Shown here in pieces: positions 35,273-43,100 of a stretch of DNA of 64,000 nucleotides (position 1 is the first letter of the stretch; the number at the start of each line of letters is the position of its first letter). The DNA is from a bacterium (GTDB lineage: Bacteria > CAIWAD01): contig JAUXWS010000087.1 in the NCBI GenBank assembly GCA_030685015.1, positions 102,292 to 166,291 on the forward strand, given 5' to 3'. Made by a program: the position numbers and the translations under genes. The notes under the pieces were generated by a model. It had not been told where the DNA came from. It did no database searches and saw only the letters and a program-made list of their open reading frames with translations.

Positions 35273-36136
35273 CTAGGCCGTGATGACGACCTTGAAGACC
35301 AGGTCGGGACGCGTGATGCCCATGGCGCACTCCTGCCAGGACAGGAAGCTCACCTTGAAGCCCTTGCGCTCGGGGTCGACCTTCAGGGGCGTCCGGATGG
35401 CATACTTGCCCACCTCGGCGTCCGGGATGAGGATCACCTCGTCCGTCTTCATGGACGCGCTGTTGATCAGCCCCGCGCCCTGCAGGCGGTTGAGGATGCC
35501 CTTCTCGACGAACTCGCGCCGGGACTCGGGATCCAGGTTGAAGTCCTTCAGGTCGATGACCCGACTGCCACGGATGAGCAGGTAGCGGGGCGTCAGCTCC
35601 ATGTCGTTGATGCGGCTGATGGCCGTGAAGAGCGCCGTGTCGGTCAGCTTGCCGCCCGACACCGTGACCACGTTGGTCGTGGGCAGCGTGGCCGCCGCGG
35701 CGGACAAGAGGTCCACGATCTTCGAGTTCAGCTTGTTGCGGATGGCGCTGGCGGCGTCGGTCTGCATGTCGGTGATGGCGCCGATGTTGCCGTTGGCCAG
35801 GTCGCTGATGTCGACCTCGGGGTTGGCGTGGATGCGGAAAATGGGGAAGATCACCTCCGTGTCCGCGTTCACCTCCTGGCGGTGCGGCTGGCCGCCCACG
35901 CCGATGTAGAAGGCACGCAGGGCCGCGCGCTTCTGGTACTTGGCCTCCTGCCCGGCCTTGAGCGTGTGCTCGGTCAGGACCAGGGGCACGATGTTCTTGC
36001 GCTCGATGTCCATCTTGATCACCGGCGCCACGGCCTCGGCCAGGGCGTAGAGGCCGCTCTCCTTGCTCAAGGACTCGGCCATCAGCCCGGCCATGGCAGC
36101 CATGAACTGCGGGTCCTTCGTGCTGTTCGTCTTCAC
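35273..36136 (-). CDS. Major capsid protein
   Basis: A 287-aa protein with GTG start at 36136 preceded by AAGGAG nine bases upstream. It follows the protease/scaffold fusion and the putative decoration protein and precedes connectors, the normal place for the capsid. Sequence features such as ADTEVIFPIFRIHANPEVDI, RYLLIRGSRVIDLKDFNLDP and the C-terminal ECAMGITRPDLVFKVVITA fit an HK97-fold capsid with A- and P-domains. The open frame to 36694 is not used. Confidence 0.85.
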   Translation of the reverse strand: MKTNSTKDPQFMAAMAGLMAESLSKESGLYALAEAVAPVIKMDIERKNIVPLVLTEHTLKAGQEAKYQKRAALRAFYIGVGGQPHRQEVNADTEVIFPIFRIHANPEVDISDLANGNIGAITDMQTDAASAIRNKLNSKIVDLLSAAAATLPTTNVVTVSGGKLTDTALFTAISRINDMELTPRYLLIRGSRVIDLKDFNLDPESRREFVEKGILNRLQGAGLINSASMKTDEVILIPDAEVGKYAIRTPLKVDPERKGFKVSFLSWQECAMGITRPDLVFKVVITA

Positions 36137-36183
36137 TGTGGAGTTCTCCTTGCTTGGAGCCGGGTGGCTTGCGCCCCAGGCGA

Positions 36184-36579
36184 TTAGGCCACCAGGCCGT
36201 GATTGGTCCACAGGACGGAGATTTCGGTCCCGTCCACGGCCAGCACGCGGCCCACGATCTTGTTCGTCGCCACCGCCACCTTGAGCTTGGCCGTGGTGGC
36301 ATCGAAAGTGAGGTTGTTCCCGACGGCCGGCGTGCCCGAGAACTGGTCCGTCTGGAAGACGAAGGCGCCCGTGTCCACGACGCATGGGGTCGTCTCCGTC
36401 GCGCCCTGCGTCGCGCAGTTCTTGTCCGCGCGCTTCAGGATGCCGACCGGGATGTCGGCGACATTCGACACCACCGTGAACTCGTTGTTGCCCGTGCTCT
36501 TCAGCACCTGACCCGGCGTGCCCGGCCCTTTCAGGACGCCGTCGCCAAGCTCGATGCCGGGGTGGGAGTTGTTGTACAT
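36184..36579 (-). CDS. Capsid decoration/stabilisation protein candidate
   Basis: A 131-aa beta-rich protein (DGVLKGPGTPGQVLKSTGNN; NKIVGRVLAVDGTEISVLW) resembling small head decoration proteins (DUF2190-like appearance). AAGGAG precedes ATG 36579. It lies directly before the capsid gene. Confidence 0.7.
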   Translation of the reverse strand: MYNNSHPGIELGDGVLKGPGTPGQVLKSTGNNEFTVVSNVADIPVGILKRADKNCATQGATETTPCVVDTGAFVFQTDQFSGTPAVGNNLTFDATTAKLKVAVATNKIVGRVLAVDGTEISVLWTNHGLVA

Positions 36580-36632
36580 GATCTGCTCCTTCTAGTTGAG
36601 TCCGCCCCGGCATCCCCGGGTCGGGGGTGATG

Positions 36633-37169
36633 CTACTCGCTGATCTCGCCGCGCTCGCTGGCCAGCCGCTCGGCGTAGATGGCCTGGAAGCCATCCGTGA
36701 GCTTGTCCTTCAGGCCCTTGGGTGCGGGGTCGCCCTCCGTGGCCGGCGTGGTGCTGGCATTGGCGCGCAGCTGCCCCTGGGCGGCGGCGGCGGCACTCCC
36801 CCCGGCGGCGGCCGCGGCCTCCTCCTCGGTGGGCGCTGCCTTGTCGGGCGCGCCTGACTTGTCAGGCAGCGCGCTCCAGGTGTCCTCGATGGCCTTGCGC
36901 GCCTCGTCGGACAGGCCGGCCAGGCGCTCGACCTCGGCCTTCCGCGCGGCATCGTCGGCAAAGGCGCGGCCCTTCTTCTCCATCAGGACGACCAGGGCCT
37001 CGGCCGCCTTGGTGGCCGCACTCTTGGCCTTCTCGTCCTCGGCTGCCTGGACCTTGACCGTCAGGTCCGTGTTCACGCCTGCCAGCTCCTCGGCGTGCTT
37101 GAGGAGTTCCTCGTGAGTCATGTCCTTCAGGGCCTTCTGGGAGGCCTGCTGGTCCTTGTTCGGGTCCAT
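36633..37169 (-). CDS. Nested capsid scaffold protein (internal start)
   Basis: In-frame internal start inside the 3-prime end of the methylase/protease fusion gene: ATG 37169 (MDPNKDQQASQKALKD) is preceded by AAGGAG at 37184-37179 with a nine-base spacing. The 178-aa product is coiled coil with a conserved-looking C-terminal helix (LKDKLTDGFQAIYAERLASE) as in scaffold proteins. The arrangement equals lambda C/Nu3, where the scaffold is also made separately from within the protease gene. Separate synthesis is inferred. Confidence 0.65.
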   Translation of the reverse strand: MDPNKDQQASQKALKDMTHEELLKHAEELAGVNTDLTVKVQAAEDEKAKSAATKAAEALVVLMEKKGRAFADDAARKAEVERLAGLSDEARKAIEDTWSALPDKSGAPDKAAPTEEEAAAAAGGSAAAAAQGQLRANASTTPATEGDPAPKGLKDKLTDGFQAIYAERLASERGEISE

Positions 37170-39200
37170 GTTGCCCGTCTCCTTGCTGATGGTGGTCAGG
37201 ATCTGGATCACGCGATCCGCCGTGTCGCTGGCGGCCTGGCGGATCTTCGTGCTGGTGTCCTCCAGCGTGACAGCTTCCGCCGCGAACTGGTCGACCAGCG
37301 TGTTGGTGACGATGTGGAAGGCATCCCAGGCGCGCCAGAGATCGTCCCGGATCTCCTGCTGGATCAGCACCTGACGCACGGTCTCGGGCTTGGAGCTGCC
37401 GACGTCGCCACCGTAGGACACGGCGCGCATCAGGCCGTCCGGCTCATGGGCCATCGACGTGATGTCGGCCTTGGGGTCGGCGGGCTCGTAGCCCTCCAGT
37501 AGACCGGCGCCCGTGAAGGTCACGCCATGGAGGATCTCGTAGACGTCCTTGCCGTCCAGCTGCTGGCCCTTGGACTTTTTCAGGTGCTCGCAGCGGTCCG
37601 CCACGGCCACGTGCGTGTGGCCGCAGATGGAGCATTCGCCCTTGGCGTACGAGCACTCCATCGAGACCTTGGTGATCAGGTCCTCGTGGATGAGCTTCCG
37701 GGCCTTGGCCGCCAGCTCGTCGGAGCCCGTGAAGAGTTTTCCCGCGCAGAGGACGCGCCCGCCCTCGGCGTCGTCGAAGGCCGCCGTCTCCGTCTTGCCC
37801 ACGATGTCCTGGGCCTTCTGGCCGTGCTTCAAGTTGATCTTGACGCCGGCTGCACTGGGTGCAGCCGCCTTCAGCTCGTCCACCGTGAAGTGATCGCCAT
37901 TCCGGTTCGTGCCGGCGTGGCAAAGCACGAAGGCGATCTCATGGTCCTCGCCGCCCTCGGACTTTGCCTCCGCCACGGCCACCACCCGGCCGGCGACCAG
38001 GCGCGCCGTCATGCGCGTCCTGTCAGCAGCAGCGGCCGCCATCGCGGCAATGGCCGCGGCGTCCACGGGCTCTTTGTCCTTCACGTCGTCCTCCTTGGGC
38101 TGATCCGGCTTACTCGGCTTGGCCGCTTCGTCCTTCTTCGCCGTCCCCACGAACAGGTACTCCTTGGCCTTGGCCGGATCCTTGTCCCGGTTCTTGCCGG
38201 CCAGACTGCCGTAGGAGAAATCCTTCGTCTCCAGGCGGAACTCGCGCCCGGCCTTCTCGAAGACTTCCTGCAGCTCGGCTTCGCTGGGGTAGCTGTGGTC
38301 GCGGTAGGAGAGGATCCAGTCCGGGATGTGCTCGGCCGCGGCAAAGACCTCCTGGAAGAAAGCCGCGATGTTGGCCTTGGTGAGGTCCCCTTGGGTCTTT
38401 TCCATCCGCGTGACGCTGTCGGCGTTGGGCGTACGACCCTCGCCCTTCACCATCACGGCATCGACGACGTGGTAGTTGGCGCTGTAGTTGGCGGCGCTGA
38501 ACTCGGTCACGTAGGGCGGGTCGAAGTAGGCCAGGTCGGCCTTGACCTTGGGCAGGAACTCGCGCACGTCCAGGCGCTGCGCCGTGCAGGCCGGCCCGTC
38601 CAGCACCATCGAGTTCAGGCGCCGGATGACCTCGCCCAGGCGCTTGTGGAACTGCTCGGGGCTGTAGCCGTCCTCGCTGACCTTGCTGGTGGTGAACTGG
38701 GGAAACCAGCCGCGGGCCGAGAGCATCGTGGCCCCCAGGGCCGCCAGGGCCAGGTCCTTCTTGAAACCCTTCAGGGCATCGACGTTTTCCCGTACCTCGT
38801 CGATGACGCCATGGATCTCGGGCTTCCAGAACTTGTCCTTGTAGTGGTCCCGAACGAAGGTGCCGGCCTTCGGGTTGGGCTGGCAGAGGGCGTCGATCTC
38901 CTCGTCCGTCACTTGCTCGGTCTGGTTGACGAGGATGGCCCGGGCGATGTGGTGGGGCCAGTGCAGGCTGTCGTTGGAGTGGACCTGGAAGCCTTCGCGC
39001 TTCAACATGTAGCTCACGCTGCCACCGCCGGCGAAGGCGTCCACCACGGTCTTCACGCCCTCGGGAATCTGCTCGCGGATCCAATCGAGCAGCTTGCGCT
39101 TGTTCCCGATGTACTGGACCCCATGCGTCGGCGCCCCGGCGGCCTGGGAGGTCAGGCTTAACTCGGGGAAGAGGGCGGCTTCGACAGTCAGGAAGTGCAT
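36633..39200 (-). CDS. DNA adenine methylase / prohead protease / scaffold fusion
   Basis: An 855-aa three-part protein. Part 1 (about 1-360) is a D12/Dam-type N6-adenine methyltransferase: YIGNKRKLLDWI, DAFAGGGSVSYML (SAM site) and LAYFDPPYV (catalytic DPPY). After a charged Lys/Asp/Ala-rich linker, part 2 (about 400-600) looks like a capsid maturation protease, with His in INLKHGQKAQ and Ser in KVSMECS as candidate catalytic residues and a CSICGH zinc-like knuckle. Part 3 (about 675-855) is coiled-coil scaffold. The start is ATG 39200 or 39224 (the latter lies within a hairpin). Methylases are common phage genes, but fusion to the head protease is unusual. Confidence 0.75.
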   Translation of the reverse strand: MHFLTVEAALFPELSLTSQAAGAPTHGVQYIGNKRKLLDWIREQIPEGVKTVVDAFAGGGSVSYMLKREGFQVHSNDSLHWPHHIARAILVNQTEQVTDEEIDALCQPNPKAGTFVRDHYKDKFWKPEIHGVIDEVRENVDALKGFKKDLALAALGATMLSARGWFPQFTTSKVSEDGYSPEQFHKRLGEVIRRLNSMVLDGPACTAQRLDVREFLPKVKADLAYFDPPYVTEFSAANYSANYHVVDAVMVKGEGRTPNADSVTRMEKTQGDLTKANIAAFFQEVFAAAEHIPDWILSYRDHSYPSEAELQEVFEKAGREFRLETKDFSYGSLAGKNRDKDPAKAKEYLFVGTAKKDEAAKPSKPDQPKEDDVKDKEPVDAAAIAAMAAAAADRTRMTARLVAGRVVAVAEAKSEGGEDHEIAFVLCHAGTNRNGDHFTVDELKAAAPSAAGVKINLKHGQKAQDIVGKTETAAFDDAEGGRVLCAGKLFTGSDELAAKARKLIHEDLITKVSMECSYAKGECSICGHTHVAVADRCEHLKKSKGQQLDGKDVYEILHGVTFTGAGLLEGYEPADPKADITSMAHEPDGLMRAVSYGGDVGSSKPETVRQVLIQQEIRDDLWRAWDAFHIVTNTLVDQFAAEAVTLEDTSTKIRQAASDTADRVIQILTTISKETGNMDPNKDQQASQKALKDMTHEELLKHAEELAGVNTDLTVKVQAAEDEKAKSAATKAAEALVVLMEKKGRAFADDAARKAEVERLAGLSDEARKAIEDTWSALPDKSGAPDKAAPTEEEAAAAAGGSAAAAAQGQLRANASTTPATEGDPAPKGLKDKLTDGFQAIYAERLASERGEISE

Positions 39201-39204
39201 GGAA

Positions 39205-39232
39205 ATCCCGCGACTTAGGTTCATCGCGGGAT
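39205..39232 (-). promoter_or_regulatory. Start-codon hairpin upstream of the methylase fusion
   Basis: ATCCCGCGA (39232-39224 on the minus strand) and TCGCGGGAT (39213-39205) form a perfect 9-bp stem with a 10-base loop. The first in-frame ATG (39224-39222) begins at the loop edge, and the second ATG (39200) follows just below the stem. It may be an operator or a translational control element. Confidence 0.6.
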
Positions 39233-39236
39233 ACGA

Positions 39237-39261
39237 TCCCCTGTCCGAGAGGGTCTGTCAA
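39237..39261 (-). promoter_or_regulatory. Candidate sigma-70 promoter for the head-gene operon
   Basis: A consensus -35 TTGACA occupies 39261-39256 on the minus strand. About 17-19 bases further is GATCGTAT, a poor but possible -10. It lies in the gap between the 104-aa gene and the methylase fusion, just upstream of the start-codon hairpin. Confidence 0.4.
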
Positions 39262-39292
39262 GTAAGGAGAGAAGGAATATTCGTGGGGCTGG

Positions 39293-39607
39293 CTACTTTT
39301 TTGTCACAAGGGCTTCCAGGCGCCTGAAGAAGGCCGCGTAATCAGTGACCTCTTCTTCCTGGATCTCGCTCGCGCTGCGATAGTAGCCCACGTGATGACG
39401 CCAGTAATCCAGCATCTCGCGGGGGACGAAGCGCTGATCTTGCTCCAGCATGGCATTGATCAGGTCGGAGGGAATCTCCTCATCCTCTGGGAAGGCCGGG
39501 TCGAACACGTAGTCCAGCCTGTCGTCCTGGGTGATCCAAGCGCCGATGGGCTGCTTGCGTGTGGAGTCCGGATCGAACTCGAACACATAGAACCAGAGCA
39601 CTTTCAC
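39293..39607 (-). CDS. Small phage protein, unknown (second gene after MuF)
   Basis: A 104-aa protein, probable GTG start 39607 (VKVLWFYVFEFDPDSTRKQP) overlapping the previous stop, with AGGAGAG about nine bases upstream. Acidic, with aromatic residues. No family recognised. It follows the MuF fusion gene and its first companion in one tight cluster, so an immunity or chaperone role for the MuF C-terminal domain is possible but unproven. Confidence 0.65.
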   Translation of the reverse strand: MKVLWFYVFEFDPDSTRKQPIGAWITQDDRLDYVFDPAFPEDEEIPSDLINAMLEQDQRFVPREMLDYWRHHVGYYRSASEIQEEEVTDYAAFFRRLEALVTKK

Positions 39608-40104
39608 CGGCTCATCTCTCCTGTCGATTGGAGGTTGACCGTCCATTCCGTCGCCTGCTGGTCCAGCAAGGCCTGGAGGGCCTCATCCCCACCGAAGTCC
39701 TTCACGGCATCCTCCCAGGCCTGGTAGGTGGCTTCCTGCCGCTTGTCCAAGTCGTGCGGATCATTCGTGCAGATGAGAAAGCGCTTTCCGCCATCCACCT
39801 CCTTCAGCCAGCAGAAATGCCCCTTGCGCTCCGTCACCACGCCACGAAAGGCATGCACGGGATGGCCTGCGTTCAGCATATCCAGGACGCTCATCTCTGC
39901 GAAAAGAACGAAGTAGCGCCACGCCTGGATCGCGCCTGTGTGGCGGTCGAAGACAGGCGAGGCCTCCAGCACGCGGATGCCTGCAGCGTGGATGTCAATG
40001 GCATCTCCATCCTGGAAGAGAACCGTAATCGTGGCCCCGAAGCCCGTCATCAGGGATTCGCAGTAGGCCTGGAAGGCCAGGCGCTCCGGTTCTTGCATGC
40101 TCAT
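39604..40104 (-). CDS. Phage protein, unknown (first gene after MuF)
   Basis: A 166-aa protein starting ATG 40104 (MSMQEPERLAFQ), with GAGG five bases upstream and lying right after the MuF stop (TAGCATG). Mixed alpha/beta (ATITVLFQDGDAIDIHAAGI; KGHFCWLKEVDGGKRFLICT). No family recognised. Its tight link with a polymorphic-toxin-like gene suggests a companion or immunity function. Confidence 0.65.
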   Translation of the reverse strand: MSMQEPERLAFQAYCESLMTGFGATITVLFQDGDAIDIHAAGIRVLEASPVFDRHTGAIQAWRYFVLFAEMSVLDMLNAGHPVHAFRGVVTERKGHFCWLKEVDGGKRFLICTNDPHDLDKRQEATYQAWEDAVKDFGGDEALQALLDQQATEWTVNLQSTGEMSR

Positions 40105-40105
40105 G

Positions 40106-43100
40106 CTACCTCGCAAACACGACATCCTCGATCCGCCGGCCGTCCGGCAGAACCGTGATGCCGTGCTTCTTGAAAAGGGCGATGACCTTGACCCTGCGAC
40201 CGGCATCGCCGACGACGATGGAATCCATGTTCTCCAAGAGGGGAACCGCTCCCTTGATGATGGTCTCGTTCCCGCAGTAGTGGGGCATCTTCTTCAGCGT
40301 CTCCAGGTCCGAGATCCGGTTCTCGCGGACGAAGTTCCCCACCACCTTGCCGTAGTGGTCACTGTTGTAACTAATCGCGTCGGCACGACGTAGCAGATCG
40401 GGCTTGAAGCGGATGGTGTTGGCCTGCGTGTTCGTGGATCGCATGATGCGCGTGAAGAAGTAGCTCGCCCCGCCCGAATTCATGTCCTGGGACGGGCTCA
40501 TGCCGCCGATGGGCACCCCCGTGCTGAAGCGCTCGGCCGTCGGGATGAAGGACTGGTTGGTCGGCAGCACGGCCTCCAGGAAGTCCTCCACGGAGCCCTT
40601 CGTCATGCCGTGCATGAGCACGTAGCCCTCCATCTCCCTCTCCAGCGTCTCGCGTGACACGTCGAAGCGGACCTGCACGCGCATGCCTGCCGTGCCACCC
40701 TTGCCCGTGGCGACCGCCGCCTGGTGCGTGCCCATCGGGTTGTAGTCGGGCAGCTTGGTCACGTCCTTCACGCCCAGATGGCGACTCCAGACCTCACGCC
40801 AGATGCGCACGGCGGACTCGGTGGAGGCCTTCTTTGCTTCCTCGGCCGCGGCCAGGAAGGCAGGGCTGTCGTCGATCTTGGCGACGAAAGCGACCTTCTG
40901 CAGATACATGAGCTCCTCGTCCCAGGGTGTCGAGGGCGCCGTGTCCAAGCCCAGAACCTTCAACCGCTCCATAGCCCGGGCGACGACGCTCTCGGAGACG
41001 CCCTCGCGCACCTTGACGGTCATGCGCCCGTGCATGGCGTAGCTCTTGCCCACCGACTTGCCCGTCCCCTGGAAGGGCTTGTAGACGGCCTCCACCCCGT
41101 CCCCCAGGTCCACATGATATTCGACCAGGTTGTCCATGATGGACGAGTGAAAGCGTGAGAGCGGCACGTGCTCGGCCTCGACCACCAGCTCGTGCCCCTT
41201 GGAGACCACACGATCCTCCGTCCAGCGCGGGCTGGCGGTCACGCGCAGGCCCTTGCCCTTCGCGGGAGCGCCGACGCCCTTTTGCAGGGCCTTCAGCTCG
41301 GCGGCGGAGGGCGCGTACTGCTTCACCAAGGGGAGTTTCGTTGGCGTGCCGGCAGTCGAGGCCTCCACGGCATGCGCGATGTCGTCCAGGGTCTTCAGAT
41401 ACTGCTGGGCCATGGATTGCTCGACCGCACTGCCAGCCTTTGCCAGCTTCTGCAAGGCTGGCCGCAGATCCTCCGCCGCGCGCAGTTTCGTCGTGTTGTA
41501 GTTCAGGTCACCCACGTGCGTGTTGACGGTCTTGGCGGCCGCCAGGATCGTGTCCCAGAAGCCATCCTCCACCGCCAGCTCCTTCGGGACCTCGCCCACG
41601 ACATTCGCCTTCAGGAGTTTGACCAGGCGCTTGTCCGCCTCCTGGCGCAGCCGCAGCTGCAGGATGGTTTGCTTCTCACCGTCCATCCCGAAGACTTGGC
41701 GGACGAGGATGTTCTGGTCCTCGATGTCGCCCTTGTCCACGGCCAGGGAGCGCCCCTGCCAGCCGGACTCGCGGATCGTCTCCACCTCCGCCTTCAGGTT
41801 GATGCGGCTACCCCGCGCCCAGGCCTCGCCCGTCTCTTTGGCTGCGGGCGTTGCCGCCGCCGGCGCCGGCGCGGCGTCCCCGAACCGGAAGACCACGGGC
41901 TTCCCGGTCCGTGCCGACTCTATCTCGCTGTAGAATCGCTCGAAGTCCGCCTGCAGCGTGTTTTTGCGCAGGGTGGCGGCTTTGAGGAAATCCTCCAGAG
42001 CGCCGGGCTGGCTGGCGAAGCGCCGGCCGGCGTAGGGCATCAGCATCTCGCGGTAGGCCGCATCCGAGATTCCCTGCACGCGGCGCACCCACACGCCCGT
42101 CGCCTGCAGGTCCAGTTTCAGTTTCCCATCGCGGTGGGCGCGCAGCAGCTTGTTGTAGATGGGCTCGTCGAAGCGCCCGCCGGCGTTGGGCGCGTAGTCA
42201 ACCGAGAGCTTGTCCTTGCCGAAATACTTGTAGAGCTGGCCCTTGTCGATGCCATAGACGCGACCGTCCTGGGCACGCAGGAACTGCTCCGCGTGACCGT
42301 CGTGGTTGGAAATGAGCCAATCGGCCACATGCTCGCGCTGGAGCTGAACCAGGTCCTGCGGATCAATCGTCGTGACGTCGATGCCCTTGTAGTTGGCCGG
42401 CTTCTTCAGCCCCTGCTTCATCTGCTGGATCGATCCCATCCGCATCCGGCCATGCATGTCCTTCAGCTCGATGAAGCGGACCTCGATGGCGTCCGGATCG
42501 ATCTCGCGCTGGATCAGGTAGGCCACCTCGTCACCCCAAGCGCGGAAGTCCTCGCTGATGGGCTTGAACAGCCACTTGTCGCCGGCCTGGTCCGTGTAGA
42601 AATACTTGGTGTGCACGCCGCCCAGCTCGCTGGCGTCGCTGTGGAAGGTGAACGGGTTCTTGGCTTTGAGCGCCTCCCAGGCCTCGTCTGCCTGGCGTGC
42701 CTGAACGGCCGGGCTGGCCGCTGGCGTGGGCACAGGCGCCGCGGTTGGCATAGGCGCAGCCTTTGGCGCGGGGGCGGACTTGGGCGCCACTGGAGCCGGC
42801 TTGGGCACAGCGGGCGCTGGTGGGGCCGGCACCGGCACGGCTTTTTTGAGCTTGGCCGCATCCTTGGCAGCGGCTACTTTGGCCGCCACCTGCTCGGCGA
42901 TCTTGGGCTGCAGGGGCTTCTGGGTCAGGTAGGCGACGGACTCGGGTTTCGTGAACCACTGGAAGTTCTTGACCTTCGCCGCCTTCAAGACCTCGCGTAG
43001 CACCGACTGACTATTGAGTTCCACCTTGAACGCGAAGACGTCTTGAGCCTTCGACAGGTAACCACCCAGGTCTGCCGCCTGCTGCGGTCCCAAGAGCTCC

